A stretch of DNA of 38,632 nucleotides from Myxococcota bacterium (GCA_023150875.1 JAKLKC010000057.1:1242-39873); one strand, 5' to 3'; shown: positions 1-8,979, counted from the first letter of the stretch. A program made the numbers and translations. The notes: a model not told the origin generated them from the letters alone.

Positions 1-345
1 TCGATGGTCGGCTCCCGTTGCCGGCCGCCTTCCACGGCTGAACGGCCGTGGCTCCATTGAAGCAGGCGCGAGGGGACACCGGCGGGGTTGAGGATGACCT
101 CCCTTCCACGGCTGAACGGCCGTGGCTCCATTGAAGCTGGTTCTTCTCGGCGCTGCGGGTGGCGCTGGCCCCGGCCTTCCACGGCTGAACGGCCGTGGCT
201 CCATTGAAGCTTGCGTGGGCGGACCTGCTCAAGGAACGAAAGGAGCTCCTTCCACGGCTGAACGGCCGTGGCTCCATTGAAGCCTGGACGCCGCGCACCC
301 GACCCAGGAAGGTACGGGTCTGCCTTCCACGGCTGAACGGCCGTG
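1..345 (+). CRISPR. CRISPR array, leader-distal end (four full repeats plus one truncated repeat)
   Basis: Four identical 36-nt repeats lie at 28-63, 102-137, 175-210 and 248-283. A fifth copy at 323-345 keeps only the first 23 nt and then diverges. Spacers are 38, 37, 37 and 39 nt (64-101, 138-174, 211-247, 284-322), and bases 1-27 are the tail of another spacer, so the array continues off the left edge. Each repeat starts CCTTCCACGGC and ends CTCCATTGAAGC. It holds a perfect 7-bp stem (CCACGGC / GCCGTGG) with a 6-nt loop. The ATTGAAGC end resembles the ATTGAAAC 5' handle of type I/III crRNAs, which suggests transcription on the plus strand. The degenerate last copy agrees, since it marks the leader-distal end. 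The subtype (I-C, I-G or III-like) cannot be set because no cas gene is visible. Confidence 0.97.
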
Positions 346-911
346 CGGAACGTGTCAACAGATTGAGACACTCGGAAGGTGGAGTTTACTGACCCCCAGC
401 CGGTTCAAGGCAGTTCACCCGTGCGTTCGCGCCGTCGGGCCCTTCCACCGGTTCTGGCCCGCCGGCGGCGCCGGCTTGTGCAGCGGATCGGCCCCCTCGA
501 TCAACCTCGGACGGGCTCGATGTCGCATTCCGTCCCGACGCTCGGGCGAGGCGCTCGCGCGTGTCCGCACAGGAGTGGAGTCGGTGAACACGAACAACCC
601 GGGAGCCGCCGATCACCAATTCGAGGCCGTCGAGCTCGCCCAGGGTGCCGCGCCGTGCCGACGGTGGGATCCGGGGGCGTGGCTTCCCAGCGCCACCCGG
701 GAGGCGGTGCGGCCGCGTGACGGGGGGCGGCGGGGAAGCCTTGCCGCCATGGGCTCGCCCGGGCCTCGGTGTCGATCGGTCCAGCACCCGTCGAGGCGGG
801 CGCCCGCGGGCGGTGCCCGTGGGGGATGGGAGCGGGGCCCCGCGGCTGCTATCCTTCGTGGGCCTTCCGGCCAGTCCACACGCCCGCGCGTCGCGTGGGG
901 GGAGTTGAGCG
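346..911. other. Gene-free stretch between CRISPR array and kinase gene
   Basis: I see no convincing gene in these 566 bases. Just past the array is a short inverted repeat, GTGTC at 352-356 and GACAC at 367-371, with no T run after it. Open frames on both strands read as Arg/Pro/Gly-rich shadow translation. Near the right end TATCCT at 850-855 is a possible -10 box for the kinase gene, but the hexamer 17 bp upstream (TGGGAG) is a poor -35. The stretch may hold decayed mobile DNA, but I could not recognise a transposase. Confidence 0.5.
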
Positions 912-3671
912 ATGCCGACGGACGACCCCCAAGGGCAGGCGACCGCCCGCGGCGCCACGCGGCAAGGGATCCCCGTCGGTACCGAGCAGGGGAGGGCGGA
1001 GAACGAGGGGGTGGCGCAAGTGGCCGCGGGCACAGGCGCCCGGCCCGGAGGGTCGTCGGGGTCCCGGACTCCGGTGGCGCAGACGACGATGGTCTCCGCG
1101 GCCTCGCTCGAGGGAGGCGTGCCGGTGACCGGGGATCCCGGGGAGCCGGGGCTTGGGGGGGAGGATCGGGCCCCCCCGGCGGCCGTGGTCGCCGTGTCCG
1201 ACCCCACCACGGCCCGTTCCGCGCCGCTCCCGCCGTCCGGGGACGCCCTGGGGAACTACCTGGATCTGGGGCCTCTCGGCCAGGGGGGGATGGGGGAGGT
1301 CCGACGGGTCTGGGACGCCACCCTGGGCCGCACGCTGGCGCTGAAGGTCATCCACCCGGGGCTGATCGGCCGCGCCCGCGCCCGGGAGCGCTTCCGCGGC
1401 GAGGCGCGGGCCACGGCGCAGCTCCAGCACCCCGGCATTGTGCCGATCCACGAGATGGGGACGCTCCCCGACGGGCGCCCCTACTACACCATGAAGGAGG
1501 TGCAGGGGCGGACGCTCCAGGAGCTCATCCGCGAGGCCCATGGCGCCTCGGAGTCGGAGTTGGAGACGGGCGAGGGCGACCCCGCGAGGGTCCGGCGCCT
1601 GGTCGAGGTCTTCTGCCGGGTCTGCGAGGCGGTGGCTTACGCCCATGCCCGGGGTGTCATCCACCGGGACCTGAAGCCGGAGAACGTGATGGTGGGGGAC
1701 TTCGGCGAGGTGCTGGTGCTGGACTGGGGTCTCGCCAAGGTGCTCGCCGGGGGCGAGGACGCTGCGTGGGGAGGCGAGGACCCACCGCCGCGGGAGGCCG
1801 AACGGGACGACAGTCTGACGCGGCCGGGTTCGGTCCAGGGAACACCCGCCTACATGTCGCCGGAGCAGGCCCGCGGCGAGACCCACCGCGTAGGGACGGC
1901 GTCGGACGTGTACGCCCTCGGGTGCGTCCTGTACCAGGTGTTGTCCGGGCAGGCACCCTACTCGGGGGCCAGCGCGTGGGCCGTGCTGGTCCAGGTCAAC
2001 ATGGGTCCGCCGCCTCCTGTGGCCGAGGTCGCCTCCCGGACGGGTGCTCCCCCCGTCCCCGAGGAGCTGCAGCGGATCGTGGCCCGGGCCCTGGACCGGG
2101 ATCCCGACCGGCGCCATCCGGACGCGGGGGCCCTCGCCCGGGAGGTGGCCGCCTGGTTGGACGGCGCCCTGAAGCGCGAGGCGGCCCTGGCGTTGGTCGC
2201 CCGGGCGGACGCCCTGGCCCCCGAGGTCCGGCGCCTGAGGGAGCGGGTCGCCGGGCTGAGGGCCGAGGCGGGTCGGCTCCTCGATGGCGTCCATCCCGGC
2301 GCCCCCCTGGACCGGAAGCGGCCCGCGTGGCGGCTCCAGGACGAGGCGGCTCGGTTGAGCCGGGAGGCCAACGTCCGCGAGGTGGAGTACCTCCAGACGC
2401 TGCGGGCGGCCCTGGTGCAGGTGGAGGACCTGCCCCTGGCCCACGACCGGCTCGCCGACCTCTATCGGGCGCGGCTGGAGGCGGCGGAGTCCGCCCGGGA
2501 CGAGGTCGCGGCGGCGGAGAGCGAAGCACTGCTGCGCGCCCACGACCGGGGGCGCCACGCTCCCTGGCTGCGTGGCGACGGGGCGCTGACGCTGGTGACC
2601 GACCCCCCGGCCGAGGTGGTCCTGGAGCGCTACGTCGAGCAGGACCGCCGGCTGGTCCCGGTTGCGGAGCGCGTGTTGGGCCGGACGCCGTTCCACGCCG
2701 TCGCCGTGCCACGGGGGAGCTACCGCCTCAGGCTGCGCGCCGAGGGTCGGGCCGAGGTGCTGTACCCCGTCCTCATCGGTCGGGGCGAGCACTGGGACGG
2801 CGTACCCCCGGGTGGGACCGAGCCGTGGCCCGTGGCGCTCCCCTCCCCGGGAGATCTGGGTCCTGACGAGGTCTACGTCCCCGCCGGGTGGATGGTGTCG
2901 GGGGGAGATCACAGCGCCAAGGGCGCGCTCCCGCACCGGCGGCTGTGGGTCGACGCCCTCGTCGCCGAGCGCTTCCCCGTGACCGTGGGCCGCTACATCG
3001 AGTTCCTGAACGACCTGGTCGCTACGGGCCACGAGGAGGAGGCGCTCCGGGTCGCCCCCCGGGAGAGGGGCGCGGGGGGGGCGGAGGGAGTCCTGATCTT
3101 CGGGCGGGACGGGTGTGGCCGGTTCGTGATCCAGTCCGACGCGGATGGAGATCTCTGGCGGCCGGACTGGGCGATGACCATGGTCGGTCACGGGTCCGCG
3201 ACCGCCTACGCGCGCTGGTGGGCGGCGCGGAGGGGGATGCCGTGTCGACTGCCCGGGGAACTGGAGTGGGAGAAGGTCGCCCGCGGCGCGGACGGCCGCT
3301 TCTTCCCGTGGGGGGACTTCTTCGACGCGACCTGGTGCCTCACCCACGACACCGAGGCGGGCGGACGCATGCAACTGACCGTGGACGCCTTCCCGACCGA
3401 CGAGAGCCCCTACGGGGTCCGAGGCATGGGGGGCAACGTCCGCGACTGGTGCGCGGAAGCGTACTCCCGGTCCGGCCCTCCGGTGGCGGGCGAGCGGGTC
3501 GTGCCACCCCCGGCGGGTGGGGACGGGCTCCCCACCGGGACGATCCGGACGGTGCGTGGCGGTGCCTGGGGAGGGACGGAGCTCTCCAGCCGCGCCGCGA
3601 ACCGCAACGGTTTCGCGGGAGACCAGAACTACCCCGTGTTCGGCTTCCGGCTCGTCCGGTCGTTCCCCTGA
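912..3671 (+). CDS. Ser/Thr protein kinase - PEGA - FGE/sulfatase-modifying fusion protein
   Basis: This 919-residue protein is a Hanks-type Ser/Thr kinase fused to two further domains. A low-complexity N-terminal region (1-110) precedes the kinase domain: glycine loop GQGGMGEV about 123-130, Lys145 in LALKV, HRDLKPEN at 251-258, then DWG (271-273) in place of DFG, and SPE (316-318). The catalytic Lys, HRD Asp and metal-binding Asp are all present, so it should be active. A charged helical linker (about 380-550) leads to a PEGA-like domain (about 559-640). A C-terminal FGE-sulfatase/SUMF1-like domain (about 652-919) ends in the typical RTVRGGAW and GFRLVR motifs. The domain may bind ligand or modify a partner rather than make formylglycine. 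No clear membrane helix is seen. ATG 912 follows GGGGGAG. It meets the VWA gene tail to tail with a 10-bp gap. Confidence 0.93.
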   Translation: MPTDDPQGQATARGATRQGIPVGTEQGRAENEGVAQVAAGTGARPGGSSGSRTPVAQTTMVSAASLEGGVPVTGDPGEPGLGGEDRAPPAAVVAVSDPTTARSAPLPPSGDALGNYLDLGPLGQGGMGEVRRVWDATLGRTLALKVIHPGLIGRARARERFRGEARATAQLQHPGIVPIHEMGTLPDGRPYYTMKEVQGRTLQELIREAHGASESELETGEGDPARVRRLVEVFCRVCEAVAYAHARGVIHRDLKPENVMVGDFGEVLVLDWGLAKVLAGGEDAAWGGEDPPPREAERDDSLTRPGSVQGTPAYMSPEQARGETHRVGTASDVYALGCVLYQVLSGQAPYSGASAWAVLVQVNMGPPPPVAEVASRTGAPPVPEELQRIVARALDRDPDRRHPDAGALAREVAAWLDGALKREAALALVARADALAPEVRRLRERVAGLRAEAGRLLDGVHPGAPLDRKRPAWRLQDEAARLSREANVREVEYLQTLRAALVQVEDLPLAHDRLADLYRARLEAAESARDEVAAAESEALLRAHDRGRHAPWLRGDGALTLVTDPPAEVVLERYVEQDRRLVPVAERVLGRTPFHAVAVPRGSYRLRLRAEGRAEVLYPVLIGRGEHWDGVPPGGTEPWPVALPSPGDLGPDEVYVPAGWMVSGGDHSAKGALPHRRLWVDALVAERFPVTVGRYIEFLNDLVATGHEEEALRVAPRERGAGGAEGVLIFGRDGCGRFVIQSDADGDLWRPDWAMTMVGHGSATAYARWWAARRGMPCRLPGELEWEKVARGADGRFFPWGDFFDATWCLTHDTEAGGRMQLTVDAFPTDESPYGVRGMGGNVRDWCAEAYSRSGPPVAGERVVPPPAGGDGLPTGTIRTVRGGAWGGTELSSRAANRNGFAGDQNYPVFGFRLVRSFP

Positions 3672-3681
3672 ACCCTGCCCG

Positions 3682-5718
3682 TCAGTTCGCGTTGCCCGGG
3701 ACCACCACGATGATCTGGAGCTGGTCCAGGAGGGTCACGCCGTCGCCGATGACGTTCAGGTCCAGGTGGAAGAGCTGGTCCTCGGTGGTGGCGGCCATCA
3801 CGCCGGCGAAGGAGAGGTTGAAGGAGATGGAGGTGCCGGTGGGTACGTCGGGGTAGCCCTCCGCGGGGGAGATCCCGGTCACGAAGCCGTAGGAGTCGCC
3901 GGGGACCTCCAGGGTGACGTCGAAGACGCCGGTGGCGGCCAGGCTCGTGATGCCCTCCACCACCGAGCTGACCACGCCGACGTCGGTGCCGGTGAAGCCC
4001 AGGGGCTCCTCCGCCAGGCCGTCGCCGTCGAGGTCGGCGAAGGACTCGGTCTCGTAGAGGAGGTTCATGGCGCCGGGGAGGAAGTCGGCGTAGGCGTCCA
4101 CCTCGATGGCGATGAGCTTGGCGCCCGCGGCGTTGATGGCGTCGGCGGTGGCGGAGCCGCTCGCCGGGCTGGAGCAGACGGCCGGCGTGCCGTAGCCCTC
4201 CTCGGGGTCCCGCCACTCGTTGTCGCCCGCGATCACGATGATGGGCAGGCTGTAGGGGCGGAAGCCCGCGCCGCCGCCGTCGCCACCGTCGGGGGTGGTG
4301 GGGTCGTAGACCCCCGGCACCGCGCCGGCGAAGGCGTCGAAGGGGGAGGGGATGAAGGGCTTGACGTCGTCCTGGCTGTCGTAGGCGTCGTTGCAGTTCT
4401 GGTCGTAGCCCTCCCCGGTCACCGCCTGGTACACCGCCTCCATGGACGACTCGGGACCGTCGCTGCCCCCGGCCGCGCCGAGGCTCGACAGGGCCGCCTG
4501 GATCAGGCCCGTGTCCGTGGTCACCTGCTGCTCCAAGTAGAAGGGCAGGTCGGTCCCGGCGCCGAAGCCCTGGTCGTTGTAGTCCCGGAACTGGGTCACC
4601 GAGAAGGCGACGTTGGGGATCGAGGCGCTGACCTGCGAGACGATGTTGACGAAGTTCGACGACATCGCCGACACCGTCGAGCCCATGGAGCAGGTGGTGT
4701 CCAGCACGAACACCACGTCCGCCACGTTGATGTCGGTCGTGAACGTAAACTGCTCCTCCACGGTGGAGCGCTCCTCCACGATCACGTAGATCCCGTCCGG
4801 CCAGTCGTTGGGGTTGTTGGGGTTCGATCCGCCCACCATCTCGGCGCCGTCGGTGTAGCCGTCGCCGTCGGAGTCGGCGTTGTAGGGATCCGTCTCGTCG
4901 CCCCCGTTGCCCGGCACCCCATCCGAGCCCCGCAGCTCGTCGTAGTCGGGGAGCCCGTCCCCGTCGGCGTCGGGGTCGATGGCGTCGTGCAAGCCGTCGC
5001 CGTCCAGGTCCCGGGGGGGGCACCCGGCGCAGTCCAGGTGGGCCTCGTCCCGGTCCGAGATCCCGTCCCCGTCGGAGTCGTCGTCCAGGTAGTCCGGCGT
5101 GCCGTCGCCGTCGGTGTCCCGGGGCTCGGGGTCGAAGGCGCCGATCCCCGCCTCGTACACGTCGTCGATGCCGTCGCCGTCGGAGTCGGTGTCCATGTAG
5201 TCGGCCCGGCCGTCGTGGTCCGAGTCCCGGGCGGACGTCGGGTTGCCCCCGATCTCCACCACGTCCGTCAGGCCGTCGCCGTCGTTGTCCAGGTCCGCGG
5301 GGTCGTAGACGCCGTCGCCGTCGGTGTCGGTGGGGTGGTCCGGGTCCATGCCCGCCTCGACCCGGTCCGTCACCCCGTTGTTGTCGCTGTCGGTGTCCAG
5401 GAAGTCCGGCGTGCCGTCCTCGTCGCTGTCGAAGGGCAGCGTCAGCACGTCCTCGTCGCCGGCCTCGATCTGGTCGGGGATGTCGTCCCCGTCCGAGTCG
5501 GGGTCCTCGTAGTTCGGGGCGCCGTCGCCGTCGTTGTCGATGAGCCCCTCGTGGGCGTCGATGATCAGGTCGCCGTCGGTGTCCTCGTAGATCACCCCGT
5601 CCTGGTTGCCGATGCCGTCGTCGACGGGGTCCTGGGACTGGGTGCATCCCGCGGCGGCCAGGGCCAGGATCGCGGCGAGGGCGGGGCTGAGGCGGGGAGA
5701 CAGCGGGTTCGGGGACAT
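3682..5718 (-). CDS. Lipoprotein with thrombospondin type-3 repeats and a VWA domain
   Basis: The 678-residue product starts at ATG 5718 behind GGGAGGAACCC. Its signal peptide ends in a lipobox (LAAAGC, Cys25), so it should be lipid-anchored in the envelope. Residues about 43-290 are Asp-rich DxDGDG repeats of the thrombospondin type-3 kind, which bind calcium and often form rigid stalks. A von Willebrand factor A domain follows. Its metal-site motif is DTTCSMGS (from Asp340), where the usual third position Gly or Ser is Cys. An EF-hand-like DLDGDGL lies within the VWA part and a beta-rich tail closes the protein. The likely role is calcium-dependent adhesion or surface protein scaffolding. 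An open frame extends upstream to 6549 but overlaps the sensor kinase gene, and the ribosome site and signal peptide fix the start here. Confidence 0.9.
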   Translation of the reverse strand: MSPNPLSPRLSPALAAILALAAAGCTQSQDPVDDGIGNQDGVIYEDTDGDLIIDAHEGLIDNDGDGAPNYEDPDSDGDDIPDQIEAGDEDVLTLPFDSDEDGTPDFLDTDSDNNGVTDRVEAGMDPDHPTDTDGDGVYDPADLDNDGDGLTDVVEIGGNPTSARDSDHDGRADYMDTDSDGDGIDDVYEAGIGAFDPEPRDTDGDGTPDYLDDDSDGDGISDRDEAHLDCAGCPPRDLDGDGLHDAIDPDADGDGLPDYDELRGSDGVPGNGGDETDPYNADSDGDGYTDGAEMVGGSNPNNPNDWPDGIYVIVEERSTVEEQFTFTTDINVADVVFVLDTTCSMGSTVSAMSSNFVNIVSQVSASIPNVAFSVTQFRDYNDQGFGAGTDLPFYLEQQVTTDTGLIQAALSSLGAAGGSDGPESSMEAVYQAVTGEGYDQNCNDAYDSQDDVKPFIPSPFDAFAGAVPGVYDPTTPDGGDGGGAGFRPYSLPIIVIAGDNEWRDPEEGYGTPAVCSSPASGSATADAINAAGAKLIAIEVDAYADFLPGAMNLLYETESFADLDGDGLAEEPLGFTGTDVGVVSSVVEGITSLAATGVFDVTLEVPGDSYGFVTGISPAEGYPDVPTGTSISFNLSFAGVMAATTEDQLFHLDLNVIGDGVTLLDQLQIIVVVPGNAN

Positions 5719-5867
5719 GGGTTCCTCCCACGCGGGGGTGGACCGGCGTGGCTCCGCGGGCACGGTGGCGACAGATTGACGCGTTCCCTCGCCGTTGCCA
5801 AGCCCCAGGATGGCCGCGGCGCCAGCCGGGGGACCGCCCTCCGCGCCCCGGACGGGCTCCGGTCCCT

Positions 5868-8150
5868 TCAACTCCCCCGGGGAAGCGCCAAAGAACGCTC
5901 CAGGTCGGCGGGGTCCACCGGCTTGGTCAGGTGCTCGTCGAAGCCCACCTCGCGGGATCGCCGGCGGTCCTCCTCCTGGCCGTATCCCGAGACCGCCACC
6001 AGCTTCATCCCGGCGCAGGCGGGGTCCCGCCGCAGGGCGCGGGCGACGGCGTAGCCGTCCATCCCCGGCAGGCCGATGTCGCACAGCACCACGTCCGGGC
6101 GGAAGCGCCGGGCCGCCTCGACCCCCTCCGGACCCGTGTGGGCCACCTCCACCCGGTGGCCGTCCAGCTCCAGGAGGGTCCGGAGGGTGTAGGCCGCGTC
6201 CGCCTGGTCCTCCACCACCAGCACCCGCCGGGGGGGTGACGGCCCGGGGAGGGGCTCCTCCTCCGCCGCGGCCCGGGCCCGGGGCGCCTCGGCCAGCGGC
6301 AGTCCGAAGGTGAACTCCGCGCCCTTCCCCAGCCCCTCGCTGGACGCCCCCACCCAGCCCCCGTGCAGCTCCACCATCCCCTTCACCAGCGCCAGCCCGA
6401 GGCCCAGTCCCCCTCGGCTCCGGTCCAGGCTGCGGTCCGCCTGGGTGAAGGTGGTGAACACCTCGGGCAGCAGCGTCGACTCGATGCCGATCCCGGTGTC
6501 CCGGACCCCCACCCGCACCCGCCGCTCCCCCTCGTCCCTCCGGAGCCAAACGAGGATCCTCCCCCCCGGGTCCGTGAACTTGACGGCGTTGTGGACGAGG
6601 TTGTCCAGGACCTGGGCCAGGCGCGTGGGATCCCCCTCCACGAACGCCGGTTCCTCGGGGACCTCCACGTCCAGCTCGAGCCCCGCGTCCTCGATGGAGC
6701 GACGATGGTCCCCCACCGAGTCCCGAACCAGGGCCGCCAGGTCGAGGCGCCGCGTCTGGAGGCCGATCCGGCCCCGGGCCAGGCGGGTCACGTTGAGCAG
6801 GTCGGCGATCAGGCGGGCCTGGCGCTCCACCTGCCTCTCGATGGTCGCCGCGGTGGCCCGAAGCGCCGGATCGGCGCCGGCGCGACGGCGCAGCAGCTCG
6901 GCCGCGGTGCGGATCGGCGCCAGGGGGTTCCGGAGCTCGTGGGCGAGCATCGCCAGCAGCTCGTCCTTGCGCTGGTCGGCCAGGCGGACCTGGCGGTAGA
7001 GGCGGGCGTTGTCGATGGCCGTCGCCGCCCGGCGAGCCAGGTCCAGGGCCACTTCCAGGTCGGAGTCCTCGTACCTCCGGCCCGAGGAGGTGGTCCCGAA
7101 GAACGCCAGGCCGAGCCGCCGATCATGGGCCACCAGCGGCGCCACCATCGCCGAGCGAAGCCGCAGGCTCCGGAGCTGGGCGAGGTGGGACGCGTCCATC
7201 GCCATCCCGCGGAGATCGGCGTCGGTGACCTCGGCGAGCACCAGAGGGTCTTCCACGAGCCGGGCGGGGGGGAGCCCGGCCTCCCTGCGCCGGGTCAGGG
7301 GGATCCGCCGGATCATCTCCCTCAGTTGCGCCGCGACGGCGGGATCCGCGGCGGCCACCACGGTGTGGGTGGGGAAACCGCCGTCCTCGTACACCGCCAC
7401 CACGCAGGCGTCCGCCAGCCGCGGCACCGCCAGTCTCGTCACCCGCTCCACGCAGTCCTGGTAGTCCAGGGTCGAGGCCAGCTCCGCTCCGGCGTCCCCC
7501 AGGAAGCGCAGCGTGGCCTGGGCGCGCTTGAGGGCTGTGATGTCGATGTGGGACACCACCAGCCCCCCTCCGGCCCCCAGCGGCGTGGCGCGCAGCAGGT
7601 ACCACCCGTCCACCTCCGGCGATGGGCAGGCGTACTCCCGCTCCAGCTCCCCGCTCCGCCCGGCGAGCATCGACTCCAGCCCGGCGAGCACGGCCCTCGC
7701 GTCGTCCTCGCCGGGGCCCCGCGCCCGCCGGCAGACGTCCAGGTAGTCCACGCCGACGCCGCAGCGGGCCAGATCTCCGCCGTTCCGTAGCGCGAACTCG
7801 TTCCACGCGGTGTTCACCTCGACGATCCGCCCCCGGTGGTCCAAGACCGCGATGTGGGCGTCCAGGGAATGGAGCACGCTCCGCCCGAAGTCCTCATCGC
7901 CAACATGGACCTCGACGCGGCTCCCGCACCCGGGCGCCCCCGCGCGGGGGATCCTCCGCTCTCCCGAGCGCCTCCCGTCCCGGCGGATCCCCCCGGGGGC
8001 GAGGCCCGCGGCGCCCCGCTCCCCCCGCAGCGCCGTCCACGCCGTGCCGCCGGCCAGGAACACCGTAATCGAGAGCGCCGCAAGCAGCGCCCGGCCCAGG
8101 GCCCCATGCTCCCCTGCCCGAGGGTCCACGCGGGCCCCGTCCCCGCCCAT
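5868..8150 (-). CDS. Hybrid sensor histidine kinase (TM - PAS - GAF - HisKA - HATPase - REC)
   Basis: The 760-residue protein has one N-terminal membrane segment (about 18-40), a PAS domain (about 88-212, opening SLDAHIAVLDHRGRIVEVN), a GAF domain (about 225-382) and a HisKA dimerisation helix with the phospho-accepting His404 in AHELRNPL. The ATPase domain (about 505-630) has its N box (DNLVHNAVKF), DTGIGI and GLGLGLALVKG. A C-terminal receiver domain (about 650-760) has Asp691 in CDIGLPGMDG and the conserved Lys in TKPVD. It should autophosphorylate and pass phosphate internally; no DNA-binding partner is adjacent. The start at ATG 8150 has GCGGAGG just upstream. The open frame continues to 9008, but that part reads as Pro/Gly/Arg-rich shadow and overlaps plus-strand genes. 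A 149-bp gap separates it from the VWA gene. Confidence 0.92.
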   Translation of the reverse strand: MGGDGARVDPRAGEHGALGRALLAALSITVFLAGGTAWTALRGERGAAGLAPGGIRRDGRRSGERRIPRAGAPGCGSRVEVHVGDEDFGRSVLHSLDAHIAVLDHRGRIVEVNTAWNEFALRNGGDLARCGVGVDYLDVCRRARGPGEDDARAVLAGLESMLAGRSGELEREYACPSPEVDGWYLLRATPLGAGGGLVVSHIDITALKRAQATLRFLGDAGAELASTLDYQDCVERVTRLAVPRLADACVVAVYEDGGFPTHTVVAAADPAVAAQLREMIRRIPLTRRREAGLPPARLVEDPLVLAEVTDADLRGMAMDASHLAQLRSLRLRSAMVAPLVAHDRRLGLAFFGTTSSGRRYEDSDLEVALDLARRAATAIDNARLYRQVRLADQRKDELLAMLAHELRNPLAPIRTAAELLRRRAGADPALRATAATIERQVERQARLIADLLNVTRLARGRIGLQTRRLDLAALVRDSVGDHRRSIEDAGLELDVEVPEEPAFVEGDPTRLAQVLDNLVHNAVKFTDPGGRILVWLRRDEGERRVRVGVRDTGIGIESTLLPEVFTTFTQADRSLDRSRGGLGLGLALVKGMVELHGGWVGASSEGLGKGAEFTFGLPLAEAPRARAAAEEEPLPGPSPPRRVLVVEDQADAAYTLRTLLELDGHRVEVAHTGPEGVEAARRFRPDVVLCDIGLPGMDGYAVARALRRDPACAGMKLVAVSGYGQEEDRRRSREVGFDEHLTKPVDPADLERSLALPRGS

Positions 8151-8471
8151 GGACCTCCGCGCCGCGGGGTGCCGGCCGGGGCGGGCCCCGTGTCCATGTG
8201 CCGACGCGAGGGATCGATCCGCCTCCACGGGACCTCCACACGCCGAGCTCCCCCCGGGGGCCGGCGCCAGTGGATGAATGTCCCAGCGAGGGGAGGCGGC
8301 CAGGGAGGGGTCGCCCCAGGCCGATGGAGGGGCCGGCGCGCCCCGCGGTTCGTTCAGGATCTCCTTCCGGGTCGCCCGATGGCTGGCAGTCTGGCGGTCG
8401 GCTCCCCACGGACGTATCATGGTCCCGGAGGCGCGCCCGCTCGACGCACCGGGCGAGTCCCGCGCCGGAGC
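8151..8471. other. Divergent gap upstream of hybrid kinase gene
   Basis: There is no recognisable gene here. TATCAT at 8415-8420 is a good -10-like hexamer on the plus strand, about 50 nt before the small ORF at 8472. The -35 position at 17 bp reads TGGCGG and is weak. Confidence 0.35.
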
Positions 8472-8636
8472 ATGCCTCCCAGGTTGGAGGCGCAGGACGT
8501 CCATATCGACGGGGTCCTGGTCCGGGTCGCCACACCCCGCACGCTCTATCGGATGAAGAGGGATACGGTCCGCCCGCTGGACCGGATCGACGCCGAGGCG
8601 ATCCGGGCTCGCTTCGCGCTCCGGGACGAGGACTGA
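8472..8636 (+). pseudogene. Probable 5'-truncated nucleotidyltransferase-like protein (C-terminal end only)
   Basis: This 54-codon frame contains VRVATPRTLYRMKRDTVRP followed by DRIDAEAIRARF. That resembles the C-terminal end of DUF6036/AbiEii-like nucleotidyltransferase proteins, where a 'tpr.Ly.mKr.t.R..D..Da..L' segment closes the fold. The catalytic N-terminal part (GS..D.D motif) is not found upstream in any frame. The gene therefore looks cut off at its 5' end, unless ATG 8472 is a genuine short start with the TATCAT box at 8415. Its stop overlaps the next start (TGATG), so the two are translationally coupled. The family assignment rests on motif memory and is tentative. Confidence 0.5.
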
Positions 8637-8863
8637 TGGGCATGCGGAAGTACCGTGACGTATCGGAGATCCCCGGGCCTCCTCCGCTGTCCCCGGGAGC
8701 GCCGGACAACCTCCGCGTGGCGTGCGGCCTGATGGAACTCGCGCGCCGCCTCCACCCGGCCAGGCTCCACCCGGGGGTGCGGAAGTACCGCACCTACGCG
8801 GCGCTCCTCCAGGAGAAGGAGAGGCGCGAGCGAGACCCTGGGGGTACGGGCGGCCGTCCGTAG
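8636..8863 (+). CDS. Small hypothetical protein, partner of the nucleotidyltransferase-like remnant
   Basis: This 75-residue product begins MGMRKYRDVSEIP and repeats the same sense later (GVRKYRTYAALL), with a Leu-rich helix between. It has no signal peptide or membrane segment. I recall short proteins of this style (RKYRS.E..P...L....L) encoded directly after nucleotidyltransferase-like genes in Deltaproteobacteria, which fits the TGATG coupling to the frame ending at 8636. Its function is unknown; an antitoxin-like or specificity role is only a guess. The gene seems intact although its partner is truncated. Confidence 0.6.
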   Translation: MGMRKYRDVSEIPGPPPLSPGAPDNLRVACGLMELARRLHPARLHPGVRKYRTYAALLQEKERRERDPGGTGGRP

Positions 8864-8904
8864 ACCGCGGCCACGACGCAACCCGGGAACCGCTCGCCCC
8901 GCGC

Positions 8905-8933
8905 GAGACTCCGGGCGGTGCAGGGCTTACACT
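8905..8933 (+). promoter_or_regulatory. Candidate promoter of hflX
   Basis: GAGACT (8905-8910), a 17-bp spacer and TACACT (8928-8933) match sigma-70 consensus at 3 and 4 of 6 positions. A transcript from here would have a leader of about 40 nt before the GTG at 8980. The same TACACT box occurs before the desaturase gene. Confidence 0.4.
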
Positions 8934-8979
8934 TCCGCGCGCCGGGCCCGCCCGCGCCCCACTCCCCGAGGATCCCACC

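Noticed and set aside
346-911. Decayed transposase next to the CRISPR array
   Set aside because: The sequence after the array gave a faint impression of an insertion sequence end, but no transposase motif, terminal repeat pair or target duplication could be shown.
476-2866. Long Arg/Gly/Pro-rich frame overlapping the kinase
   Set aside because: It is out of frame with an unmistakable kinase domain and resembles no protein.
3517-6054. Long plus-strand open frame antisense to the VWA gene (Val/Gly/Asp-rich)
   Set aside because: It mirrors the repeated DxDGDG codons on the other strand, has no domain and no ribosome site. It is a shadow of high GC.
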